Assembly (NCBI RefSeq): GCF_002261425.1
Contig: NZ_NEVJ01000001.1
Span: forward strand, 1 to 64,000
Direction: 5' to 3'
Length of the DNA: 64,000 nt
DNA from: Bordetella genomosp. 9
Lineage (GTDB): Bacteria > Pseudomonadota > Gammaproteobacteria > Burkholderiales > Burkholderiaceae_B
In this document: in pieces, positions 18,617-26,937 of the stretch
How the letters are laid out: every line of letters begins with the position of its first letter
Numbering within the stretch: position 1 is the stretch's first letter
Translations under genes and position numbers: made by a program
The notes under the pieces: model-generated
Database searches by the model: none
What the model was told of the DNA's origin: nothing
What the model saw: only the letters and a program-made list of their open reading frames with translations

Positions 18617-19171
18617 ATGCCTCGTCCCATGACCGCCCACGTCACCGCCGTCAGCGCCAGCCCGGCGCATGCATTCTCGAAACAGGTCCTGCCTTCCATC
18701 GCGCTGGTTGCCGGCTACGGCGTGCAGGACGACGCGCATTATGGGATCACGGTCCAGCATCGCTCGCGCGTGGCGCGGGATCCCACGCAGCCGAACCTGC
18801 GGCAGGTGCATCTGATCCACAGTGAGCTGTTCACCGAACTGGCCGGCAAGGGGTTCGAGATCGAACCGGGCCAGCTCGGCGAGAACATCACCACCGTCGG
18901 GATAGACCTGCTGGCCTTGCCGGTGGATACCGTCCTGCATATCGGCGAGCAAGTGCGCCTGCGCGTGACCGGCTTGCGCAATCCCTGCATCCAGCTGGAT
19001 ACCTATCGGCAAGGCCTGACGGCGGCGGTACTGGATCGCGCCCCCGATGGCAGCCTGGTGCGCAAGGCCGGGGTGATGAGCGTGGTCCTGACCGGCGGGA
19101 CGGTGCGGGCGGGCGAAGCGATACGCGTGGTCCTGCCGGCGGAGCCGCATCAGCCGCTGGAAAGGGTCTGA
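18617..19171 (+). CDS. MOSC-domain protein (YiiM-like)
   Basis: This 184-residue protein is essentially one MOSC domain, the sulfur-carrier fold shared with molybdenum cofactor sulfurases. The expected Cys lies in 'LRNPCIQLDTY' (about residue 120), and 'LGENITTVGIDL' is the conserved core. MOSC proteins bind Mo-bis-cofactor or handle reactive N-hydroxy compounds. The substrate here is unknown. A second ATG at 18629 could be the real start, as neither has a clear ribosome-binding site. It converges on the LysR gene with only 17 bases between. Confidence 0.8.
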   Translation: MPRPMTAHVTAVSASPAHAFSKQVLPSIALVAGYGVQDDAHYGITVQHRSRVARDPTQPNLRQVHLIHSELFTELAGKGFEIEPGQLGENITTVGIDLLALPVDTVLHIGEQVRLRVTGLRNPCIQLDTYRQGLTAAVLDRAPDGSLVRKAGVMSVVLTGGTVRAGEAIRVVLPAEPHQPLERV

Positions 19172-19190
19172 ACGTCCGCTAACGTCCGCT
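19171..19190. repeat. Two 10-bp tandem copies (AACGTCCGCT)
   Basis: The decamer is repeated exactly, spanning the MOSC stop codon and the end of the LysR gene. It is a small duplication with no assigned function. Confidence 0.7.
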
Positions 19191-20151
19191 AGCGCCGCGT
19201 TGGCGTTCGTTTGGCCGCAGGCCGTCCGCGTGGCGGCGCCTGTTTGCCGATGCGATGCTCCAGGAATTCGATCAAGGCCTGTACCCGCGCGGTGCGTCCG
19301 ATGCGCGTCGGCACCAGCATCACGATGGGCGCGCTGTCGAACTCCCAATCGGCCAGCACGCGAACCAGCCTGCCGGCGGACACCGCCTCCGCGGCATCCC
19401 ATTCGGATCGCAACACCAGTCCCAGCCCTTCTTCGGCCCACTGCCGCGCGACCACGCCGTCGTTGGTGGAGTAGGCCGGCGCGATGCGCAGGGTTTCCTG
19501 TTCGGCGCGCCGCTGCCCGCGTCCGGCGCTGCGCGGACGCACGTGCCACAGGGTGACGTCCTCATTGTTCTCGCGGATGCAGATGCAGCTGTGTCGGACC
19601 ACGTCGCGTGGCGTGCGGGGCACGCCATGGGTGCGCAGGTAGGCGGGGCTGGCGCAGAGCCAGCGTTCGTTGGAGGCCAGGGTACGCGCGATCCACGATG
19701 AATCGCGTACCGCGCCGATATGGATGATGGCGTCCGCATCGTGCCTGTCGGGCCAGGGCGTCTCGCGCAGCTCGAGCTCCAGGCGCAGGGCAGGATGCGC
19801 CCTGGCGAACTCGGCGATCAGGGGCGCGATGTGTTGGCGTCCGTAGCCGAACGGCGCCGAGACGCGCAGCGTGCCGGTCAGCTGGCGGGCGTCCTGCTGC
19901 AGCGAATCGCACAGGCTGTCCAGTTGCGCGAGCATCGCGCTGGCGTCGCGGGCGAAACGCTCGCCTTCGGCCGTCAGGCTCAGCCGTCTGGCGGTACGCG
20001 AAGCCAGCGTCACGCCCAGCGCGGCCTCCAGTTTCCGCAGCCTGATCGACAGGGCCGGCGGCGTGACGTCGAGCGCGCGCGCGGCGGCGCTCAGCGACGT
20101 TCCGTTCAGCAATGCCGCCGCCAACCGCAGGTCTTCGATCTGGACCATCAT
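19189..20151 (-). CDS. LysR-family transcriptional regulator
   Basis: This 320-residue regulator has the typical N-terminal helix-turn-helix ('TSLSAAARALDVTPPALSIRLRKLEAALG', about 18-46) and a periplasmic-binding-like effector domain from about 95. It has a basic proline-rich C-terminal tail ('PPRGRPAAKRTPTRR') that is longer than usual. It diverges from the HAD/Bug/DSD1 operon with a 71-base shared promoter and most likely controls it. Start MM at 20151 lacks an obvious ribosome-binding site. Confidence 0.9.
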   Translation of the reverse strand: MMVQIEDLRLAAALLNGTSLSAAARALDVTPPALSIRLRKLEAALGVTLASRTARRLSLTAEGERFARDASAMLAQLDSLCDSLQQDARQLTGTLRVSAPFGYGRQHIAPLIAEFARAHPALRLELELRETPWPDRHDADAIIHIGAVRDSSWIARTLASNERWLCASPAYLRTHGVPRTPRDVVRHSCICIRENNEDVTLWHVRPRSAGRGQRRAEQETLRIAPAYSTNDGVVARQWAEEGLGLVLRSEWDAAEAVSAGRLVRVLADWEFDSAPIVMLVPTRIGRTARVQALIEFLEHRIGKQAPPRGRPAAKRTPTRR

Positions 20152-20159
20152 TAAATGGT

Positions 20160-20188
20160 GTTTAACGATTGATGTGGAAGGATTAAAC
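20160..20188. promoter_or_regulatory. Inverted repeat GTTTAA-N17-TTAAAC in the LysR divergent region
   Basis: Six-base arms with a 17-base spacer lie between the LysR start (20151) and the HAD gene. LysR tetramers commonly bind such AT-rich dyads. The site is suggested by position and symmetry only. Confidence 0.4.
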
Positions 20189-20222
20189 CACGGCGCCGGT
20201 TCCGGAAGGTAGAGTGCGGCTC

Positions 20223-20891
20223 ATGAACACGACCTCCATCCCCACCTATCCGCGTGCGGTGCTGTTCGATCTGCTGACCGCGCTGCTGGACTCCTGGACC
20301 GTCTGGAACGCCGCCGCCGGCTCGGAGGAGCAGGGCCGCGCATGGCGCGCCCGATATCTGCAGCTGACCTACGGCTGCGGCGCCTACGAGCCCTATGAGG
20401 AGCTGGTCCGCCAGGCGGCCCGCGACACCGGCCTGCCCTTGTCGGCGCCGGCCGCGCTGGAGGCGCACTGGGACGAACTGCCGCCGTGGGACGGCGCGCG
20501 CGAGCTGCTGGCCGCGTTGCGGCCGCACTGCAAATTGGCTGTGGTGACGAACTGCTCCCGCGTGCTGGGGACGCGGGCCGCGGCGCTCATGGGTATCGAT
20601 TGGGATGTCGTGGTGACGTCCGAAGAGGCCGGCTTCTACAAGCCAGATCCGCGTCCTTACCGGATGGCGCTCGATCGATTGGGGATCGAGGCGCGCGATG
20701 CCGCTTTCGTCGCGGGGTCGGGCTACGACATGTTCGGCACCGCGGCGGTCGGGCTGCGGACGTTCTGGCACAACCGCGTGGGACTGGCATTGCCGGCGGG
20801 CGCGAGGGAGCCGGACGCCCAGGCCGCGACCCTGGCGCCGGCCTTGCCGTGGCTGCAAACCCTGCATGCAACCCCACCCGTATCATCCTGA
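20223..20891 (+). CDS. HAD-superfamily hydrolase, dehalogenase-like
   Basis: This protein of about 222 residues has the HAD fold. Motif I reads 'VLFDLLTALLDSW', with the nucleophile Asp but no second Asp two residues on, as in L-2-haloacid dehalogenases rather than phosphatases. Motif II is 'VTNCS', motif III Lys is in 'GFYKPDPRPY', and the motif IV region is 'VAGSGYDMFG', where one expected Asp is Gly. Hydrolysis of a C-halogen or unusual phosphate ester is possible. The substrate is unknown. GTG at 20214 is an alternative start closer to the GGAAGG site. It is the first gene of the operon with a Bug receptor and a D-amino-acid-type PLP enzyme. Confidence 0.75.
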   Translation: MNTTSIPTYPRAVLFDLLTALLDSWTVWNAAAGSEEQGRAWRARYLQLTYGCGAYEPYEELVRQAARDTGLPLSAPAALEAHWDELPPWDGARELLAALRPHCKLAVVTNCSRVLGTRAAALMGIDWDVVVTSEEAGFYKPDPRPYRMALDRLGIEARDAAFVAGSGYDMFGTAAVGLRTFWHNRVGLALPAGAREPDAQAATLAPALPWLQTLHATPPVSS

Positions 20892-20904
20892 CCAGGAGCC
20901 GGCC

Positions 20905-21924
20905 GTGATTCGTATCCCCCTGACTCGCACCCGCCTTGCGCGCGACTCGATCGCCGTCGCCGCGCTCGCGTTCGCCGGCCTGCTGGCCGCGCCGGCCCTT
21001 GCCCAGGCGCCGGCGGCTGCCTTTCCGCAGCGTGCCGTGACCCTGGTCGTGCCGTTTCCTCCCGGTGGGCCCAGCGACGCGCTGGCGCGCGGCTTCGCGC
21101 AGCAGATGGGCAAGCGCCTGGGCCAGGCCGTCGTGGTCGAGAACCTGGCGGGCGCGGGCGGCACCATCGGGCTGGCCAAGGTGGCCAGGTCGGCGCCCGA
21201 CGGCTATACGCTGGGCTTCGGCACCATAGGCACGCATGTGGCGAATGTCGCCCTGTACAAGAAGCTGCCCTACGACCCGATCGCGGATTTCCAGCCGGTC
21301 GGCCTGGCCGGTTCCGCGCCCATGCTGCTGCTCGGCAAGGCCAATCTGCCCGCCAGCAACCTGAGGGAGTTCGTCGCCTGGCTGGGCGCCAACAAGGACG
21401 GTGCTTCCTACGGCAGCGCCGGCGTGGGGTCGATTTCGCACTACGGCTGCGTGCTCCTGCTGGCGTCGCTGAAGGCCAATGTGACCCACGTGCCGTACAA
21501 GGGCGTGGCGCCCGCGATGAATGACCTGATGGGCGGACAGACCGACTTCATGTGCGACCAGACCACGACGGCATTGCCGCAGGTCGCCGGGGGCAAGATC
21601 AAGGCCCTGGCGGTGCTGTCGTCGTCGCGGCTGCCGCAGCTGCCGAACGTGGGCACGGCGAGCGAGGCGGGCTATGCGCTGGACGTGCGGGCCTGGAACG
21701 CCATCTTCGCGCCGCGCGGCACGCCCGCGCCGGTCATGGCGCGCCTGACCGAGGCATTGACGGCGTCGGCGGCGGATCCGGATTTCCGTAAACAGATGCA
21801 GGGCGTGGGCGTCGACCTGCCGTCCGGCGCCGGCGCGGCCCCGGACGTCGTGACCGGCCTGATCACGCGCGGTTTGCGCGACGACGTTCCCGCGCTCAAG
21901 GCCAAGGTCGATACGCTGGATTAA
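20905..21924 (+). CDS. Bug-family periplasmic solute receptor
   Basis: This 339-residue receptor has a long signal peptide ending at 'APALAQAPA' (about residue 35). Motifs 'VVPFPPGGPSDALARGF' and 'VENLAGAGGTIGLAKVARSAPDGYT' are diagnostic. GTG at 20905 follows AGGAG by six bases, which fixes the start 13 bases after the HAD gene. As with the other two Bug proteins here, no transporter membrane subunits are nearby. Co-operonic HAD and DSD1 genes suggest the ligand is a substrate or product of those enzymes. Confidence 0.92.
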   Translation: MIRIPLTRTRLARDSIAVAALAFAGLLAAPALAQAPAAAFPQRAVTLVVPFPPGGPSDALARGFAQQMGKRLGQAVVVENLAGAGGTIGLAKVARSAPDGYTLGFGTIGTHVANVALYKKLPYDPIADFQPVGLAGSAPMLLLGKANLPASNLREFVAWLGANKDGASYGSAGVGSISHYGCVLLLASLKANVTHVPYKGVAPAMNDLMGGQTDFMCDQTTTALPQVAGGKIKALAVLSSSRLPQLPNVGTASEAGYALDVRAWNAIFAPRGTPAPVMARLTEALTASAADPDFRKQMQGVGVDLPSGAGAAPDVVTGLITRGLRDDVPALKAKVDTLD

Positions 21925-21931
21925 TGCACTC

Positions 21932-23068
21932 ATGAACGCCACTTTGAACACCATCGATACGCCCGCCGCTATCATCGATCTGCCGCGCGCCATGCGGAAT
22001 ATCCGGCGCATGCAGGACCGCATGGATACGCTGGGGGTCGCTTTCCGGCCTCACGTGAAGACCTCGAAGTGCGACAACGTCGTCCGCGCGCAGGTGGACG
22101 CGGGCGCGCGCGGCATCACCGTGTCCACGCTCAAGGAGGCCGAGCAGTTCTTCGCCGCCGGCATCGAGGACATCCTCTACGCCGTCGGCATGGCGGCGCA
22201 TCGGCTGCCGCTGGCGCTGGCGCTGCGCCGCCGCGGATGCGACCTGACCATCATCACCGACAGCGTGGTGTCCGCGCGCCAGATCGCCGAGTTCGGCCGT
22301 GGCCAGGACGAACGGTTTCCCGTGCTGATCGAAGTCGATACGGACGGCCACCGGTCTGGGCTGCATCCTGACAGCGACGAGTTGCTGGAGGTCGCGGCGG
22401 TGCTGCATGAGGGCGGCATGCAGGTCAAGGGCGTGATGACCCATGCCGGATCGAGCTATGAACTGAACACGGCGGAAGCCTTGGCGGCGCTGGCGGAGCA
22501 GGAACGCGCGGGGTGCGTGCGCGCGGCGGAACGGGTGCGGGCCGCCGGTATTCCGTGTCCCGTGGTCAGTGTCGGCTCCACGCCCACCGCGCTGAGCGCC
22601 ACGGACCTGCACGGCGTGACGGAAGTCCGGGCCGGCGTGTACGTGTTCTTCGACCTGGTCATGCACAATGTCGGCGTGTGCGCCATGGACGACATCGCCT
22701 TGAGCGTGCTGGCGACCGTGATCGGCCACCAGGCGGAAAAAGGCTGGGCCATTGTGGACGCCGGCTGGATGGCCATGAGCCGCGACGTCGGCACGTCGAA
22801 ACAGCAGCGCGACTACAAGTACGGCCAGATCCGCGGCATCGACGGGCAAGCGGTCGACGGCTACCTGCTGGTCGGCGCCAACCAGGAACACGGCATCGTC
22901 GCGCGCGCCAGCGGCGCAGACGACGACATCGTCACCCGCTTTCCCATCGGCACGCGCCTGCGCATCCTGCCCAACCACGCCTGCGCCACGGGCGCGCAGT
23001 TCGAGCACTACCAGGCGCTATCGGCGGACGGCACGCTGGAAGCCTGGGGCCGTTTTCACGGGTGGTGA
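21932..23068 (+). CDS. DSD1-family PLP enzyme (D-threonine aldolase / D-serine dehydratase type)
   Basis: This 378-residue enzyme has a fold-type III (alanine-racemase-like) PLP barrel and a C-terminal DSD domain. The PLP Lys is K43 in 'RPHVKTSKC'. Metal ligands His and Cys are in 'LPNHACAT' near residue 350, as in zinc-dependent D-serine dehydratase. The family cleaves D-threonine, D-allothreonine or D-3-hydroxyaspartate, or deaminates D-serine. It follows the Bug gene by seven bases. The next downstream operon also looks devoted to D- or imino acids, which supports a D-amino-acid role. The exact substrate is open. Confidence 0.85.
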   Translation: MNATLNTIDTPAAIIDLPRAMRNIRRMQDRMDTLGVAFRPHVKTSKCDNVVRAQVDAGARGITVSTLKEAEQFFAAGIEDILYAVGMAAHRLPLALALRRRGCDLTIITDSVVSARQIAEFGRGQDERFPVLIEVDTDGHRSGLHPDSDELLEVAAVLHEGGMQVKGVMTHAGSSYELNTAEALAALAEQERAGCVRAAERVRAAGIPCPVVSVGSTPTALSATDLHGVTEVRAGVYVFFDLVMHNVGVCAMDDIALSVLATVIGHQAEKGWAIVDAGWMAMSRDVGTSKQQRDYKYGQIRGIDGQAVDGYLLVGANQEHGIVARASGADDDIVTRFPIGTRLRILPNHACATGAQFEHYQALSADGTLEAWGRFHGW

Positions 23069-23080
23069 CCGGCCCTTCTC

Positions 23081-23121
23081 TATAATCATCGTCCTGCTTT
23101 TCCGTGCTCAACGGCGTTGAG
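23081..23121 (+). promoter_or_regulatory. Perfect -10 hexamer and short dyad before the FAD/Fe-S dehydrogenase operon
   Basis: TATAAT at 23081-23086 is a perfect -10 box, though no good -35 box lies 16-18 bases upstream. CTCAAC-GGC-GTTGAG at 23107-23121 is a perfect six-base dyad just downstream, where a repressor or roadblock would sit. The operon start is at 23166. No regulator gene is adjacent, so the binder is unknown. Confidence 0.4.
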
Positions 23122-23165
23122 AATATTTGAGAGCCCTTGAAGTAGTAAGGGATGAGTAGCAAGCG

Positions 23166-24344
23166 ATGATTCTGAGTGGTGGCGCCAGCACGCGTATCGT
23201 CATCATCGGCGCGGGCATCGTCGGCGCGTCGGCGGCGTATTTTCTGCGGCGGGCGGGCTGCGACGTCACGGTGCTGGATGCTTCGACGCCGGCGGCCGGG
23301 GCGTCGGGGGCGTCGGATGGCCTGGTGTCGGTGGGCAGCAAGAAGCCCGGCTTCCTGATGAACATCGCCCGCCATGCGCGCGATTTCTACGTCGAACTGG
23401 AAAGCGACGGGCTGCTGCGGGGACTGTTCCAGCAGCGCCCGACTTTCCTGTTCGCGCGCAACGAGACCGAGGCGGAGATCATGGCCTTGCACGGGCGCGA
23501 CCTGCTGCAGGCCGGCGTACGGGTGGAAAGCCTGGACGGCGCGGCGTTCGCGCGTGCGGTGCCGGGTGTGTCGCCCGCGATCGTGGCTGCCCTGGCGGTG
23601 CCCGACGACGGCCACGCGCTGGGCTACGAGATCGTCGATCGCATGCTGAAGCAATCCGGCGCACGCGTGGTGCGGCAGGCGCCCGTACGCCGCATCAAGG
23701 CCGAGCGCGGGCGGGCCGTGGGCGTGGCGACCGATGCCAGCGACTACGACGGCGACGCGGTGCTGATCGCCGCCGGCCTGGGGTCCACCGCGCTGGTGGG
23801 CCTGGGCGACATCCTCATTCCCCGCAAAGGCCAGATCATCATCACGGACCGGGCGAGCGACAACGTCGCCGCCTTCGCCGGGCCGCTGATGTCCGCCGCG
23901 TACTTGGCCGCGAAACGCAATGCCGATGCTTCCAGGCGCGACCCGGTCAGCTTGGTGATCGATCCGCTGAACACCGGACAACTATTGATCGGCGGCACGC
24001 GCGAGGACGGCCTGGCGGACCGCGAGACCACCGTGAACCACGTGTCGCGCATCCTGCGGGAAGCGCTGGCCGTCTATCCACCGCTGGAGCGGCGTCGCGT
24101 GATACGTACGTTTTCGGGTGTGCGCACCGCCAGCGTCGATGGCCTGCCTATCGTCGGCAGGCATCCCATGATCGAAGGGCTGACGATCGCCACCGGATTC
24201 GAAGGCGACGGCATCTGCCTGGGCCCGCTGATGGGCCGCTTGGCCGCCGACATCGCGCTGGGCCGCGGCTGCGACCTGGATATCGACGCATTGTCCCCGG
24301 CGCGCTTCGCCGCCGCAGCCGCCGCGGCCGGAGCCCGACCATGA
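23166..24344 (+). CDS. FAD-dependent amine/D-amino-acid dehydrogenase, DAO-fold subunit
   Basis: This 392-residue protein of the DAO family has 'IVIIGAGIVGASAAYFLRRAG' at about 11-31 for FAD binding, and 'VRTASVDGLPIVGRHP' followed by 'ATGFEGDGICLGPLMG' near the C-terminus. It resembles the beta subunit of heteromeric opine, octopine or D-hydroxyproline dehydrogenases. Those enzymes oxidise a secondary or D-amine and pass electrons through a small ferredoxin-like subunit to a second flavoprotein. Both partners follow directly: the next ATG overlaps this stop by four bases. The substrate is inferred only at class level. Confidence 0.85.
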   Translation: MILSGGASTRIVIIGAGIVGASAAYFLRRAGCDVTVLDASTPAAGASGASDGLVSVGSKKPGFLMNIARHARDFYVELESDGLLRGLFQQRPTFLFARNETEAEIMALHGRDLLQAGVRVESLDGAAFARAVPGVSPAIVAALAVPDDGHALGYEIVDRMLKQSGARVVRQAPVRRIKAERGRAVGVATDASDYDGDAVLIAAGLGSTALVGLGDILIPRKGQIIITDRASDNVAAFAGPLMSAAYLAAKRNADASRRDPVSLVIDPLNTGQLLIGGTREDGLADRETTVNHVSRILREALAVYPPLERRRVIRTFSGVRTASVDGLPIVGRHPMIEGLTIATGFEGDGICLGPLMGRLAADIALGRGCDLDIDALSPARFAAAAAAAGARP

Positions 24345-24607
24345 ACCACTTCCACTGGAACGAAACGGCGATTCCATTCCGTCCCGGCGAAACGGTGGCC
24401 CTGGCCTTGCGGCGCGCCGGCATCGAAGCCTTCGGGCCCGCCGCTGGCGGTCAACAGGCCCGCTACTTCTGCGGCATCGGGCAATGCCAGGCCTGCCTGG
24501 TGTCGATCGACGGCGGTGCCGCGGTCGAGGCCTGCCTGACACCGGCGCGGCCCGATGCGGTCGTCGCGCCGGGCGCGTTCCAGGGAGAGCGGCATGTCGG
24601 CCCATGA
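24341..24607 (+). CDS. Small [2Fe-2S] ferredoxin-like subunit of the same dehydrogenase
   Basis: This 88-residue protein is a minimal plant-type ferredoxin domain with cluster ligands C44, C49, C52 and C65 ('YFCGIGQCQACLVSIDGG'). Such gamma subunits link the two flavoproteins of heteromeric amine dehydrogenases. Its ATG overlaps the upstream stop by four bases, and its 3' end overlaps the next gene by 14 bases, so the three polypeptides are very likely made in step. Confidence 0.88.
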   Translation: MNHFHWNETAIPFRPGETVALALRRAGIEAFGPAAGGQQARYFCGIGQCQACLVSIDGGAAVEACLTPARPDAVVAPGAFQGERHVGP

Positions 24608-25946
24608 CGACCGGCACGGCGCGGGCACCCCGGCCGGCATCGACGTACTCGTGGTGGGAGCCGGCCCCGCCGGCGTCAGCGCGGCGATCGAAGCGGCCAG
24701 GCGCGGTGCGCGGGTCTTGCTGGTGGAGCAGCGTCCCCACGCGGGCGGCGCCATCCACCGCGCCGCGCATGACGGCGGCCCCAGCGCCGTGCCCATGCCG
24801 GCACGGCACAAACGCAATTGGGCCAGGCTGCTGCGGCAATTGGCGGCGCTGTCCGATCGTATCCGCCTGCTGACGTCGACCGTGTTCCTGGGTATCGATG
24901 GCGACGGCGTGTGCATGCTCGACAACCGTGCCGCTGGCCAGGTGAAGCTGGTCCGGGCGCGGGCCGTCATCTACGCCATCGGCGCCACCGAGCGCGCGCC
25001 GCACATCCCCGGCTGGGAGCTGCCTGGCGTCGTCACGGCCGGCGGCCTGCAGGTGCAGATGAAGGAAAGCGGCCAGGCGCCGCAAGGCCGCATCCTGGTG
25101 GCCGGCAATGGCCCCCTGCCGCTGGCCCTGGGCGCGCAGCTGGCCGCGCTGGGCAACGCGCCGGTCGCGGTACTGGAGGCCGCCGCCCCCTGTCGCAACC
25201 TTTGGCGCCGGCCGTTCGCGGCGGCGGGCCTGGCGGCAGGCCTGGCGGCAGGCCTGGCGGCGGGTCCCAGGCAATTGCTGGAGGCCGCCGGCTATTTCCG
25301 GCGCCTGCGCGCGGCGCGGGTGCCTTACCGGACGGCCGTCGCCGTCAGCGCGGTCAGCCGCGTGGACGGCGCGCTGCGGGTGCGCACCCAGGGCCCCCGC
25401 GACGCGACGCGAGACTACCAGGTCGACGTGCTGGTGCTGCACGCGGGGCTGGCCCGCAACGATCGAGGCATTCCGCGCGGCGATCTGCACGGGATCGTCA
25501 TCGCCAGCGCGGGCGATTGCCATCGCGTCCTGGGCGCCGATGCCGCGCTGGGCGAAGGCCGCCGCGTGGCCGCGATGGTCATGGCCAGGCTCGCCGGCGC
25601 GCCCCCGCGCGCGCCCAGGCGCCTGGCCGCCGAGGTGTTCCAGGAATCGATCTGGCGCCTGTACGAAAACCCCCGGCCGCCCGTGGATGGCGATACGATA
25701 CTTTGCCGTTGCGAAGGCGTGACCGCCCGCGATCTCGCGGCCCGGGACCTGCATTCCGGACGCGAGACCAGGCTGGTCGGCCGCGTCGGCATGGGCCTGT
25801 GCCAGGGACGCTATTGCGCCCATGCCGCGACCCGGGCGGGCGACGAGGCGAACGCGCTGACGCTGGCCGAGATCGACGGCGATGTCCCCCGCTGGCCCAT
25901 CCGCCCCGTTTCCGTGAAGGCGCTGGCCGACGCCGGGGATCTATGA
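24594..25946 (+). CDS. FAD/NAD-fold subunit with BFD-like [2Fe-2S] domain (alpha subunit)
   Basis: This 450-residue protein has a Pyr_redox-type FAD fold with 'VLVVGAGPAGVSAAIEAARRGA' (about 18-39), a second nucleotide fold around 'ILVAGNGPLPLALG', and the 'ATERAPHIPGWELPGVVTAGG' loop. The C-terminus has a bacterioferredoxin-associated-ferredoxin-like cluster site: CxC in 'ILCRCEGVT' and Cx4C in 'CQGRYC'. It is the alpha partner in opine/D-hydroxyproline-dehydrogenase-type complexes. A run of three 12-bp repeats adds AGLA units near residue 212. ATG 24594 follows GGGAGAG closely. Confidence 0.85.
   Translation: MSAHDDRHGAGTPAGIDVLVVGAGPAGVSAAIEAARRGARVLLVEQRPHAGGAIHRAAHDGGPSAVPMPARHKRNWARLLRQLAALSDRIRLLTSTVFLGIDGDGVCMLDNRAAGQVKLVRARAVIYAIGATERAPHIPGWELPGVVTAGGLQVQMKESGQAPQGRILVAGNGPLPLALGAQLAALGNAPVAVLEAAAPCRNLWRRPFAAAGLAAGLAAGLAAGPRQLLEAAGYFRRLRAARVPYRTAVAVSAVSRVDGALRVRTQGPRDATRDYQVDVLVLHAGLARNDRGIPRGDLHGIVIASAGDCHRVLGADAALGEGRRVAAMVMARLAGAPPRAPRRLAAEVFQESIWRLYENPRPPVDGDTILCRCEGVTARDLAARDLHSGRETRLVGRVGMGLCQGRYCAHAATRAGDEANALTLAEIDGDVPRWPIRPVSVKALADAGDL
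25227..25262 (+). repeat. In-frame 12-bp tandem repeat (three copies) in the alpha subunit gene
   Basis: GGCCTGGCGGCA is repeated three times (the last base of copy three differs), encoding Gly-Leu-Ala-Ala. Such arrays change length by slippage without shifting frame, so copy number may vary between strains. Confidence 0.8.
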
Positions 25947-25998
25947 ACGAACGACAGCGCCGCGCCTGCCCATCCGACTCCACTCCATCCGGTCCGCC

Positions 25999-26709
25999 AT
26001 GACTTCCAACCCGACTTCCCGCCCCGTCGTCCACGGCCTGACGCTGGGCGTGCTCATGCTCGATACCCGTTTCGTGCGCTTCCCCGGCGAGATCGGCAAC
26101 GGCGCGACCTGGTCGGTACCGCTGCAGTACAGGATCGTGCGCGGCGCGACGCCGGAGCGCGTGATCCAGGACCGCGGCCGCGGCCTGCTGGATCCCTTCG
26201 TCGACGCCGCGCTGGAACTGGTCGACCTGGGCGTGCGCGGCATCACCACCAGTTGCGGCTTCCTGGCCCTGTTCCAGCGCGAACTGAGCGAGCGGCTGCC
26301 GGTGCCGGTGGCGACCAGCTCCCTGCTGCAGGTGCCCATGGTCGCAAGCATGCTGCCGGCCGGCCGGCGCGTCGGCATATTGACCATCGATCGCCAGTCC
26401 CTGACCGGGGCGCATCTTGCCGCCGTCGGCGTCGACCCCGCCACGCCCATCGTGGGCATGCCGGACGACAGCCTGTTCCGCCGCGTCTTCACCGATCGCG
26501 CGGGCCCGGACGAGGCCGATTACGCCGTCCTGGAAAGGGAAATGGTCGACGCCGCGCGTGCGCTCATGGCCCAGCATCCGGACGTGGGCGCGATCGTCTG
26601 CGAGTGCACCAATATGCCGCCCTTCGCCGCCGCCGTGCGCGCGGCGACCGGCGTGCCGGTATTCGACGTGGTGGGCATGCTGAAGTGGTTCATCGGCTCG
26701 TTGCGGTAG
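25999..26709 (+). CDS. Aspartate/glutamate-racemase-family protein
   Basis: This 236-residue Asp/Glu racemase superfamily member has two candidate active-site cysteines, in 'GITTSCGFLALF' and 'IVCECTNMPPFA'. 'LGVLMLDTRFVRFPGEIGN' at the N-terminus defines a less-studied subgroup. The superfamily includes racemases, hydantoin racemases, maleate isomerases and arylmalonate decarboxylases. It lies 52 bases after the three-subunit dehydrogenase and before an amino-acid ABC transporter. A racemase or epimerase feeding the dehydrogenase is the simplest idea. Confidence 0.8.
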   Translation: MTSNPTSRPVVHGLTLGVLMLDTRFVRFPGEIGNGATWSVPLQYRIVRGATPERVIQDRGRGLLDPFVDAALELVDLGVRGITTSCGFLALFQRELSERLPVPVATSSLLQVPMVASMLPAGRRVGILTIDRQSLTGAHLAAVGVDPATPIVGMPDDSLFRRVFTDRAGPDEADYAVLEREMVDAARALMAQHPDVGAIVCECTNMPPFAAAVRAATGVPVFDVVGMLKWFIGSLR

Positions 26710-26740
26710 GCGGGCGTTTTTAGGGTTTGCCCGCATTGCC

Positions 26741-26758
26741 GCCGGCCTCCTGGCCGGC
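26741..26758. terminator. GC-rich hairpin after the racemase-like gene
   Basis: GCCGGCC-TCCT-GGCCGGC forms a 7-bp perfect stem with a four-base loop 32 bases after the stop. There is no T tract, so it may be a Rho-aided pause or RNA-stabilising hairpin rather than a classic terminator. The rest of 26759-26937 shows no further structure I can support. Confidence 0.4.
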
Positions 26759-26937
26759 AGGGTAGGCAATTCGGCAACGTCCGGGCCATCGGATGCCAAA
26801 ATCCCCGCGATTTCCGGGCCTCCGGGCCCTGGTGGAAGGATGGGCGCGATTAGAATGCCTTCCGGTGGATATGTCCGGGCCTGACGCACCGGACGTCCTT
26901 GACGCTTCCAGGCGCTTTACGCCTTCAGGAGAATTCC

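Noticed and set aside
23982..25823. Minus-strand frame of about 610 codons opposite the three-subunit dehydrogenase genes
   Set aside because: It is the reverse frame of three overlapping genes with clear cofactor motifs.
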